Assembly: GCA_026261815.1 (NCBI GenBank)
Contig: JAMPIT010000437.1
Coordinates: 7,018,001 to 7,082,000, forward strand
Source of the DNA: Monarcha castaneiventris obscurior
Lineage: Eukaryota; Chordata; Aves; Passeriformes; Monarchidae
Length of the DNA stretch: 64,000 nucleotides
Direction of reading: 5' to 3'
Shown in pieces: positions 27,401-37,700 of this stretch (position 1 is its first letter; each line of letters begins with the position of its first letter). The notes beneath the pieces are model-generated. The model worked only from the letters and a program-made list of their open reading frames with translations. It did no database searches and had not been told where the DNA came from. Both the position numbers and the translations under genes were made by a program.

Positions 27401-27920
27401 ACTTTTAGAATGACAAAGAGCCTCTGGAGATCATCCAGCGCAAAACCCCTGCCAAAGCAGGGTCGCCTGGAAAAGGTGACACAGGAACGCATCCAGGGCT
27501 GTCTCCAGAGAGGGAGAATCCACGCCCCCCCTCGTGGCCTCAGTGGCAAAAGCTGTGGCCACACGGGAAAGCACAAAACCCACCCATGCTGGAAGCACCA
27601 GCACAAGGACTGCAGGACTCTACAGGCACCGGGAACCGCTTCACGCTGCCCTTACACGGTGCCTGCGGCCACGCACCACCCTGCAGCCCTCAGGCTGGCG
27701 GAGCCGGGACACCGGGACACCGGGACACACGGACACCCGCCTCCCGCCAAGGGCTCTCCTTCCTCCTGGGAACCGCGCTCACCCCCCCGCCCCTCCCCGT
27801 GCCTAAGCCTGCGTCCCCCCGGTGGGGTGCGTACCCGGGGAGTTCCGGCCGAGCCCGGGGCACTCGGAGCGCGGCCGTGAAGCTCCGGCCCAGAGCGGCC
27901 ATGGCCGCGGCCGCCGCCAT
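12495..27920 (-). CDS. MRPL47: Mitochondrial large-ribosomal-subunit protein L47 (uL29m), complete, 7 coding exons
   Basis: This is the mitochondrial member of the bacterial L29 family and part of the 39S subunit near the exit tunnel. Exons in transcript order: 27920-27835, 27133-26988, 14955-14895, 14209-14113, 13530-13400, 13126-13031 and 12612-12495. All boundaries are GT-AG; the total is 735 nt, or 244 aa plus TAA, close to the human length of about 250. The N-terminus ([20 protein letters not shown]) is a basic, Arg-rich mitochondrial presequence. A second in-frame ATG at 27902 could also be the start. Diagnostic blocks are [16 protein letters not shown] (exon 2), [20 protein letters not shown] (exons 3-4), [17 protein letters not shown] (exon 5) and [20 protein letters not shown] (exon 6); the C-terminus is very basic. 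Intron 2 holds about 11.3 kb of nested retroviruses in an otherwise roughly 0.7 kb intron, but the exons and splice sites look intact. Confidence 0.96.
15281..15752 (+). repeat. 5' LTR of the outer ERV
   Basis: The LTR starts TGTTAAAAGTG and ends at ACGCTTA. It pairs with 26126-26597 over 472 bp with no indels and 8 substitutions that I could count (about 1.7%). A TTTAAATAAATTAA stretch lies near 15336-15349. Pol sequence follows directly, with no primer-binding site visible, so a deletion joins this LTR to pol. Confidence 0.92.
15797..16336 (+). pseudogene. outer ERV pol remnant: RT connection and start of RNase H
   Basis: An open frame begins within the connection region of a gammaretrovirus-like RT and runs into RNase H. 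The block [19 protein letters not shown] (about 16170-16226) holds the first RNase H aspartate, and [11 protein letters not shown] (about 16298-16330) holds the conserved glutamate. The frame is then cut by a solo LTR at 16337. No fingers or palm domain, including the YXDD motif, lies upstream, so this is a non-functional fragment. Confidence 0.88.
16337..17033 (+). mobile_element. solo LTR of the second ERV family, inserted in the outer RNase H
   Basis: The LTR runs from TGTCCTAGGTTAC to CAAACCAATACA (TG...CA ends). It is flanked by a perfect 5 bp duplication AGTTG (16332-16336 and 17034-17038). It matches, in opposite orientation, the two LTRs of the nested provirus (18384-19093 and 24015-24503). 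U3 contains three tandem copies of a repeat of about 110 bp centred on CCAGCTGTGGGCAATTAGC, starting near 16360, 16487 and 16583. A TATA-like GGATATAACC lies near 16739. An 80-codon open frame within it (16675-16917) is LTR sequence, not a gene. Confidence 0.92.
17034..17150 (+). pseudogene. outer ERV pol remnant: second part of RNase H
   Basis: Directly after the solo LTR the RNase H reading continues with the block [16 protein letters not shown] (about 17055-17102), which holds the TDS aspartate. It degenerates soon after and gives way to the minisatellite. There is no integrase between here and env, so the 3' half of pol has been lost or replaced. Confidence 0.85.
17200..17900 (+). repeat. 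50 bp minisatellite, about 13 units
   Basis: The core GGTAATTTGGAAAACCCGGA recurs at about 17226, 17276, 17327, 17378, 17429, 17479, 17529, 17579, 17630, 17680, 17730, 17780 and 17830, so the period is 50-51 bp. A degenerate last unit lies near 17880. Unit types alternate in places (GGATTCGG versus GGACTCGG), giving a 100 bp higher-order period at 17630-17840. Because 50 is not a multiple of 3 and the unit lacks minus-strand stops, long frames stay open in all three minus frames; these are artefacts. The array sits between the pol and env remnants of the outer ERV. Confidence 0.95.
17940..18383 (+). pseudogene. outer ERV env, first part (leader and start of surface subunit)
   Basis: An A-rich stretch leads into an open frame (from 18018) with a hydrophobic leader-like segment ([15 protein letters not shown], about 18188-18232). 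A cysteine-rich stretch with spaced Cys residues follows, typical of a retroviral surface subunit. It is cut at 18383 by the nested minus-strand provirus and resumes after 24503. The env assignment is by position and by the downstream CWIC and TM features rather than by strong identity here. Confidence 0.75.
18384..19093 (-). repeat. 3' LTR of the nested ERV
   Basis: On the minus strand this LTR runs from TGTCCTAGG (at 19093) to CCAATACA (ending at 18384). U3 holds four tandem copies of the roughly 110 bp CAGCTGTGGGC repeat, marked by the plus-strand core CCCACAGCTGGTGG near 18709, 18818, 18930 and 19048. Compared with the 5' LTR it lacks about 115 bp next to its end (after GGCTTGAAAAC at 18400), which removes the region with the T-rich tract and the ATTAAA-like signal. 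It may therefore lack a normal polyadenylation site. Confidence 0.9.
19094..19115 (-). other. likely polypurine tract of the nested ERV
   Basis: Read on the minus strand, AATAAGGGGTGGATAA lies immediately before the 3' LTR, the expected place for the plus-strand primer. It is purine-rich but interrupted by T residues. Confidence 0.6.
19151..20347 (-). pseudogene. nested ERV: RNase H and integrase frame (398 codons, catalytic residues present)
   Basis: One uninterrupted frame covers most of RNase H and integrase. For RNase H it shows E2 (ELKALQLAL), D26 in LYTDSW and a late aspartate at D96. Integrase shows the zinc-binding H123, H128, C157 and C160, then D190 (WQVDYITL), D249 (ESDNGTHF) and E285 (KVERCNG). 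D249 and E285 are separated by 35 residues, the classical D,D-35-E spacing. The last 60 or so residues no longer look like an integrase C-terminus, so a frameshift there is likely. The fragment lacks an RT start and sits in a broken provirus; I call it a pseudogene although its core is intact. Confidence 0.9.
20474..21247 (-). pseudogene. nested ERV: RT thumb/connection and start of RNase H
   Basis: A 257-codon frame begins at MKWQDG and includes [20 protein letters not shown] and [19 protein letters not shown], blocks typical of the RT thumb and connection. RNase H-like sequence follows ([20 protein letters not shown]). It ends in a stop near 20474 and the RNase H frame resumes at 20347 in another frame, so pol is interrupted here. 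Confidence 0.87.
21260..22081 (-). pseudogene. nested ERV: reverse transcriptase fingers/palm with inactivated active site
   Basis: The open part (22081-21485) shows [17 protein letters not shown] and [16 protein letters not shown], conserved RT blocks including the first catalytic aspartate ([10 protein letters not shown]). Further on, the second catalytic motif reads CIDDIIVWG at 21394-21368 rather than the usual YXDD form, with a TAG stop at 21395-21397 directly before it. Other frame changes occur between 21247 and 21485. The enzyme cannot be made as a whole from this copy. Confidence 0.88.
21940..22209 (-). pseudogene. nested ERV: aspartic protease, active site changed to DTD
   Basis: The frame starts [17 protein letters not shown] and later has [11 protein letters not shown], matching the order of a retroviral protease (active-site loop, then the ILG block near the C-terminus). 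The family motif is DTG or DTA; here residues 3-5 are D-T-D, so the conserved glycine is lost. It is followed within the same frame by sequence leading to RT. Confidence 0.82.
22525..23503 (-). pseudogene. nested ERV: gag-like frames
   Basis: Three frames in different phases lie in order: 23503-23072, 23032-22694 and 22788-22525. The first has a Lys-rich stretch (QKKKSKSKS) and a helix-rich segment ([20 protein letters not shown]). The second reads like the C-terminal part of a capsid ([20 protein letters not shown]). I saw no CCHC zinc knuckle by eye. The position between leader and protease supports gag; detailed domain assignment is not possible without a profile search. Confidence 0.7.
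23349..23936 (-). CDS. nested ERV: hydrophobic multi-span leader frame before gag
   Basis: This 195-codon frame is the first one after the primer-binding site; its ATG (23936) is about 55 nt downstream. It is strongly hydrophobic. Candidate membrane segments are at residues 3-31 (possibly two), 39-50, 58-76 and 118-138 ([20 protein letters not shown]). The last is followed by a charged tail with an EEEE stretch. It overlaps the first gag-like frame (23503-23072) by 155 nt in another phase, so it may be an independent frame or an N-terminal membrane part of gag displaced by a frameshift. Standard gag proteins have no such multi-span region. I do not recognise the family. Whether it is expressed is unknown. 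Confidence 0.55.
   Translation of the reverse strand: MMLSLSMWVLYLSLCIFPHLGNYLPVVLLLLQPGNGMRIALLVYYACCMITSEAMNAIWNIYSVLSAWPSLSCYVWDLLSNRTQPLGVGGDSSFFHPFRPGTAVFDNIEFLLDVKDGIIFLSVLFTFFSTTSTVYIMLRNRTILCVVQHLLEEEENQKSRRHRNTDHCRTRTAEASSSCPRPEKEIKKQISWHSD
23992..24009 (-). other. primer-binding site of the nested ERV, lysine-tRNA type
   Basis: On the minus strand this reads TGACGCCCAACGTGCGGC, 5 nt after the end of the 5' LTR. It matches the known tRNA-Lys1,2 primer site at 16 of 18 positions. This supports the LTR boundary and the minus-strand orientation. Confidence 0.82.
24015..24503 (-). repeat. 5' LTR of the nested ERV
   Basis: On the minus strand the LTR runs from TGTCCTAGG (at 24503) to CCAATACA (ending at 24015), 489 bp. 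It holds a single copy of the U3 repeat, against four in its 3' partner and three in the solo LTR. Against its 3' partner I count 12 differences in about 337 aligned bases. Against the inverted solo LTR it is identical over about 270 bases (solo 16645-16918). Confidence 0.92.
24504..26071 (+). pseudogene. outer ERV env, second part (surface and transmembrane subunits, broken)
   Basis: After the nested provirus the surface subunit resumes and reads to a stop at about 24800. It contains a CWIC motif at 24758-24769, the CXXC site that in gamma-type envelopes links surface and transmembrane subunits covalently. Further frames follow at 25074-25352 and 25376-25762. The last has the transmembrane-subunit ectodomain: a heptad-rich segment, then [15 protein letters not shown] and a cysteine cluster (C, then C and C after 7 and 2 residues) near 25649-25690. 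A final frame at 25805-26071 holds a membrane span ([20 protein letters not shown]) and a charged cytoplasmic tail. Stops and phase changes separate these pieces, so no full envelope can be made. Confidence 0.88.
26111..26125 (+). other. polypurine tract of the outer ERV
   Basis: TTAGAAGGGGGGAAT lies directly before the 3' LTR start (TGTTAAAAG at 26126). This is the expected plus-strand primer site and fixes the LTR boundary and plus orientation. Confidence 0.85.
26126..26597 (+). repeat. 3' LTR of the outer ERV
   Basis: 472 bp, from TGTTAAAAGTG to GACGCTCA. It pairs without gaps with 15281-15752. The 8 differences I count are single-base changes spread along the LTR, so the pair looks fairly young or homogenised. 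Confidence 0.92.
27403..27545 (-). repeat. CR1 LINE 3'-end fragment (minus orientation) in MRPL47 intron 1
   Basis: The blocks CTCTGGAGATCATCCAGCGC and CCTGCCAAAGCAGGGTCGCC, then CAGAGAGGGAGAATCCACGC, follow the order of an inverted CR1 3' end. It is short, diverged and truncated. It lies between MRPL47 exons 1 and 2. Confidence 0.7.
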
Positions 27921-28121
27921 CACCCCGCGGCCTCCCTCAGCGCCGGGGGCATGGGGCGGGAGCTGCCCTTTTCCAAGATGGCGCCCGCCCGGCCTCACCC
28001 CGCGCGCTCCCGCGGCACACGGAGCGCAGGGAATGCGCTGCCCTTTCCCAAGATGGCGCCGCCGGCTTCGCCCCGCGGCGGGAAGCGGCGCCGCCGGCCC
28101 CGCCCCGTGCCAGTCCCAGCC
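27835..28121. promoter_or_regulatory. bidirectional CpG-island promoter of MRPL47 and NDUFB5
   Basis: The two start codons (27920 minus, 28122 plus) are only about 200 bp apart in very GC-rich DNA, with no TATA box. Two copies of the YY1-like element AAGATGGCG lie at 27975-27983 and 28050-28058. Each is in the same surrounding block (CTGCCCTTT, then CCAAGATGGCGCC), a diverged tandem duplication offset by about 75 bp. YY1 sites of this form are known in promoters of mitochondrial-protein genes. Both genes are probably controlled from this segment. Confidence 0.85.
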
Positions 28122-32301
<4,180 letters not shown>

Positions 32302-32395
32302 GCAATTTTAGGACAGTGTGCAAGGCCTTAGATGCATACTGACAAATTGTGACTGAGCTGTGGAACAGACATCCTGCTGTTTGCTGATGGAAATG

Positions 32396-32401
32396 AATAA
32401 A
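32396..32401 (+). terminator. NDUFB5: NDUFB5 polyadenylation signal
   Basis: A canonical AATAAA lies about 95 nt after the stop codon, consistent with a short 3' UTR. Confidence 0.7.
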
Positions 32402-34060
32402 CAATATTTGTGTTGATTCCAGTATCTTGAAAGAAACTGTGTGGCAGTTAAGGTCATACAGCTATTAAAGCTGCTATCTGTGAAAATGCTTAAATACAAT
32501 TGCCAACAGTCACTCCTTTGCTTCAGAACATACCTGGAACAAGTTGGTAATAATAGTTTTCATTTTGTGATTTCCAGTAGTTATAGTTTCAAGCGAAAGA
32601 TACAAGAAACTGAGAGTTTTCTCTTTCTCAGTGCTCTGTGTCAGGTAGTTGCTGGGAGATGAACTAAGTAAGAAAAATACCTTCACACATACCTGCCATG
32701 CATTTTCAGAACCGTACAGCTGTTCTACACCACTTTTGGCAACTCTGTAGAGAATAGGAAGGGTTCTCTTTTCACCTGGCAGGTTCTTGCCACTAGAGGG
32801 ATGTGTTTCATCAGATTCTACAGGCCATGGTACTCTTGGGTTTAAATTTCTCAAGAGTGGTGGAAAGTGCCTCTTACAGTTTGTGACCCTTAATTATCTG
32901 TCCATACTCAAAATCCTCACTTTTTAAAGGAAATAAGCCCAAGCCCTTTACTAACCCCATATCTAGTGATTTGAAACTAAAAATATAAAATTCTGGTTTT
33001 TTACATTAGGCAACACTGCATGGACCATTTTAAGCAAAAACTGCCTTGTTTGCTGTTCCTGGCACTGCCAAACATTAGAAAGACATTGATTTTCTATCAG
33101 TGCTTTGCTTGTCGTTTTTGCTAGGATCAATCTTTCAGGTTAGATGGCTAATATGTCTTCTTATGGCTCTCATTGTTTATAAATGCTGAGTTATTCATAA
33201 GAGAAGCCATTAAAAAAGCACAAAGTCTCCTCAGGTAAAATAAATCTGTCTGACCCTGTATTAGTGTTTTTTATCCAGCATCCAATGATGCTCACAAGTC
33301 TGATGTAATGTCTGTTTTTCAGTAAGTCTAAAACCACTCCATGGACATCACATTCTGCCCTCAGTGTTTCACATTGTTCCCAACACTGGATTTTTCAGTA
33401 GTTAAAATTGCTGAGAACAGACTGTGCTACTCTGCTCACAGCCTGCTCACAGCTGGGTACAAACATTTTTCAATTCTGTTTTTGAGGTTTTCCTAGAACC
33501 ACCTTTTGAAACTTTTGAGGTAAAGGGTGGTTCTAGGCAAGGTCACATCACCTCCTTGGAAGTGATCACTGAACTCTTGGATATATTGTGGACTATGGGT
33601 GGAAGGCTGTTCATTACTTTATGCATCTTCATTTCAAATGGGCTGGTCACTTCTTTAACGCTTTGCTGCCAGGCATATGTAGTAGTTATTAGATATTGCT
33701 TGAGAACAATAGCAGTATTTGTTTTCCTGCAAACTTCGCTCTATTTGTCCTTCCTCTGACATTATTCTTTCAAAGTGAAAAGCAGAAACACAGCAAAGGC
33801 CAAAAAAGGGCATTTTAAGGTAAAGAAGACATGAAATCGGGGGTTGGCTCCTGGCACTACCACAGGCTTTTCGGGCATCCCAGGCTGGGCATTCCCACCC
33901 TAGATCCTGTTCCTCTTGACCGTGGGGACATCCCACCTATGCTGACACACAGCCTGGTGGGACTGTGACAGATCCATGGGATACAGGAGACACCTGGACC
34001 GCTGCACTGGGCAATGAGGGGCTGAGAATGAAAAGAGATAGAAGAGATTTTTTTACTGTG
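32402..34060. other. intergenic between NDUFB5 and USP13, nothing recognised
   Basis: AT-rich non-coding sequence without a recognised repeat family, RNA gene or conserved coding block. Confidence 0.5.
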
Positions 34061-34071
34061 TATATTTTATA

Positions 34072-34294
34072 CAAACATGCATACATACATACAAAGATAT
34101 ATACACATACACATACACACATACATATATACTTACATATATACACACATATATACATACATACATATACATACATATAAAGATATAGATACATACATAT
34201 ACACATATATATACTCATATATACACACATATGCATACATACATATACACATATTTTATAAATGCTTATATATACACACATATATATACACATG

Positions 34295-34328
<34 letters not shown>

Positions 34329-34330
34329 TA
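34072..34330. repeat. ATACAT-type microsatellite ending in a (TA)n run
   Basis: About 260 bp of alternating ACATAT, ATACATAC and related steps ends in an uninterrupted TA run near 34302-34327. It lies about 430 bp upstream of the USP13 start codon, just before the CpG island. The reading frames through it are low-complexity artefacts. Confidence 0.93.
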
Positions 34331-34399
34331 GCCTTAAATGCTTAAAAATAAATAACAGAGCCTATTGCAGAGTATTACCGGTTCAGAGGGAAACCTGCC

Positions 34400-34758
34400 C
34401 TGGGCTACCCAGGGAGACCAGGAGCGAAGTCTCCGCGCTCCTCTCCCGGGACCGAAGGTTTCGGGGTGAAAGGCGAGGCCCTGGCGGCAATCCCGCCCCC
34501 GCCCCCGCCGCCCTGCCCCTCGCCCGCCCCCGCCGGGACCCCCGAGTGCCGCCGCCGCAGCTGGTGCCGCCGCCGCTGCTGCCATTGGATTAAAAATAGC
34601 ATCTTCCCTCCCCCTGCCCTCCCTCCCTCCCTCGGGCCCGACTCCCGCCGCCGCCCTGCCCCGGGCCCGGCTGCCCGCCGCCTCCATCGCCCGCGCAGAG
34701 CGGCTCTGCAGGGAGGGCGGCCGGGCGGGGAGCCGGGAGGGACGGGAGGGAAAGGAGG
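34400..34758 (+). promoter_or_regulatory. USP13: USP13 CpG-island promoter with CCAAT and MEF2-like element
   Basis: A GC-rich island spans about 34400-35250, covering the 5' UTR, exon 1 and the start of intron 1. Inside it, at 34584-34599, an AT-rich patch stands out: ATTGG (inverted CCAAT) is followed at once by TTAAAAATAG, which fits the MEF2 consensus YTAWWWWTAR and could also act as a TATA-like element. The patch is about 160 bp upstream of the start codon. USP13 is known to be well expressed in skeletal muscle in mammals, so a MEF2 site is plausible, but this is inference. Confidence 0.65.
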
Positions 34759-37700
34759 ATGCAGCGGGCCGCGCTCTTCCGCGGCGGCGATGCGCAGATG
34801 GCCGCCGGGGACCTGGGCGAGCTGCTCGTCCCTTACATGCCCACGATCCGGGTGCCCAAATCAGGGGACCGGGTCTACAAGACGGAGTGTGCCTTCTCCT
34901 ACGACTCGCCCGTGAGTGCAGCGAACCACCCCCGGCTGCCTCCTCGCCCCCACCCGCCGCGGCCCCTTCCCCTCCCCGCCGCAGCCCCTCGCACCCTCCC
35001 CGGGCCGCCGCCTTTCCCTCCGGGATCCCCCGATCCCTTCCTCCACCTGCCGCGGGCCCCTCGCCCCCCGCTGCTGCCCCACGCCCGCTCGCGGCCGCGG
35101 CGCTCCCCGCACATCGCTGGTCCGCCGCAGCGCCGCGCCTTCCTGCGCTCGCTTGTTTATTTTCCTCCTTCAAGGCGCTCTGAAGTGGTTGCTTGGACAC
35201 GGGGATTTTGCGGTTTTGGGGAAACTTCCCCTGCTTGCTCTGGTTGTCGGGGTCTGCCCGTTTGACCCGGAGCCCTGCTTTTGCTTTCACACCGCGGTAG
35301 TAAAACGGGACGGTAATGGCCTTCTCGTTGGTATGTTTTAGCGAGCAGATGTCAATTATTTTGCTTTCCTACTGCCTCGGTGCTCATTCTATTAATAATC
35401 TTCAGAGAAGGCTCCCAAGGGCTAAAGGCTCATCCTGAAAATCAGCGTGAAAGTTCCCCTGAAACACTTTCTCCCCCAGGGTTTCGGTTACGTCACTGAA
35501 CTTCAATGAACTTGTAGTATTTCCCCACTAGCTTGTTTCCTTTGCTGTTAGATGAATGTTTCATGTGCAGTAAACTTCCTGTGGTGTTATTTCTATGGTG
35601 TCTTACTAAACATCCACCAGTTCCACAGATTGCATGTGTTCTGTGGCAGATTCGGGGCCTGACTCATTTTTAACTGCACTGCTAATACTGGAAGCTTTCA
35701 TAAATGGGCAGTGCTTCGTAAGAAACAGGTGCTTAGAAATTAGACTTCTTCAACTGAGGTGAAATTTTATTAAAAGTTGCTTCTCCACAGGAAGCTGAGG
35801 TTTCCCAAAGGTGGTCGAGCACTATATGTTGGCACCAATCAAAAGGAAGCTCATTACATTACAGAATGTTCAGTGAAAGATACATTTCAGCCACATGTTT
35901 TGGAATCCTTTATTCCCTTCTATTTGATAATTCCCCCTCTCTTTGATAATTCCTTTAAATACAGAAAATCAGACTTGGTTTTAAAGGTGACTCAGCTGTC
36001 TGGTGTTCATCATGTCTTGTTGAACAGAGGTTATTTTTACCCACACTCTTCAGATCTCAAGTGTCACCCAGCAGCCCTGACTGTACTGGGAGTTGGGCTG
36101 ATTAGAACTGCCAAATCGGACTCCACCGCAGAGGCGATAATTGCATTATATGCTTAAGAAGGTTTTGGCGGGGGAGAATCAATATACCACATTCTTTCCT
36201 TCAGAGTTCTGCTTGGTTGAACTCATTGTTGATGTTTTTAGTAACACTTTCAGGCTTCTTCGATATTATGGTTTATAAAAAGTTTCTGATAACAAGTAGG
36301 AAGGGATATAAAATACTGCTACAGATTAAAAAACAATCACCACCCCCTGCAACAAGTCTCAGTTGAACGCAGCAAAAGCTGTTTGAACAAAACACCAAAC
36401 ATTTGAGCCAAACTTAACAGAAACTATGGATAAAAGTAGCAAAAGGAGTGGGAAGCAGCACATATTTTTTTTTTTTTAACCAAAGAATTTTTCATCCTTT
36501 TGATGTTATCAGGAAGAGATTTCAGATTTTGAAAAATGTTGCCCTCCAGTGTGAAAACTTCCTGTTTAAATTGTGTTATGGGCATTCTCTGGGCAAGAGG
36601 CTTGGCTGAATTTATGCAGTACCAGTGAAAATAAAAACAGTCTCAGTTTCTGTTGTTTCCCACAGCTTTTCAGCCCATACCACTCCTCAGTTTAGCCGAG
36701 CGAAAGATTTCCTCAGATTTTATTTTGAATTCCCATATAATCTAACAGATCCCTGATACCTGTTTCTGGGATGGTGATTCTAAGGGGTAAATGTAATGTG
36801 TGCTTTCTAGGGTAAAACACTGTCATTTTCAAACTGAAAATAGCAAAGCTGTGTTTTTGCAGGTTTTCATTCAGACGAACAGTGAAAGGGTACAGGCAGG
36901 TTTTTGCTTGGCTAAAGGGAGATGTTTATGTTTTGTATTAGGTCGATTTTGTGATTTATTTTCTTAGGTTATCTGTGTATTACCTAAGTGAGCCTTTTGA
37001 GGTACCTAACTGTTTTTGAAAGAAGATACACTGTTTGTTGGCCCTGTTATAATGTTCAAGAACTAAAAAAAACCACACTCTTGGTTTTGTTAGCTGTGCT
37101 AAAATTCCAGATTGCATTTTTGCTGGAGGAGGTTTTTTCCCTTGTAGGAATATGTCTCAGTATTTCCTCACATCTTCTCATTTTGCTATTTTAAATATGC
37201 TCTTTACTGCAGTTTAACTTCAGCATGTCATGTTGTACCTGGTCATGCAGCAGCTCTACACTCAAGTGTCTTTAGCTGTATTAATTGTACATTAATCCTT
37301 TTCCTGTATGGATATGTTATGATCTTTAAAATACACTGAAAACCGTCAGGCCTGTGAGCATTAAGGTACAGAGTAATTTTATTATTGTAGAGGAAGATGC
37401 TGCAGCAAATTTGCAAGGGCCAAGCAGAGTGGAGTGGTCAAAATCAGAGCTTTTGCTCTCAAGGGGTGCTAAAGAAAATGTGGTACTGGGAGTGAGTAGC
37501 TCCCTCTTCTGCTTCCAGCTGTGCAAAGCTTAACGTGGCTTTTGCTGCCCTGTTTGTCACTCTGTCAGTTGTGTCATCCTGTCTGGCTTTGAGTAGTGAA
37601 TGTTCCAGTGGATACAGGCAGCTTCACTGATTGTTCTCAGAACAGGTTGAGGCTCCTTTCCATGAGTTTTAAATCTTCCTTGGATGAAGATCTGGGAGCA

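Noticed and set aside
34077..34331. Tyr/Ile/His-rich frames on both strands
   Set aside because: They are translations of the ATACAT microsatellite.
34334..35290. Minus-strand frame of 318 codons over USP13 exon 1
   Set aside because: It is low-complexity Ala/Gly/Arg sequence from the CpG island, antisense to a well-supported exon.
35777..36157. A 126-codon plus-strand frame in USP13 intron 1
   Set aside because: No recognisable domain, no splice or promoter support, and composition typical of intron sequence.
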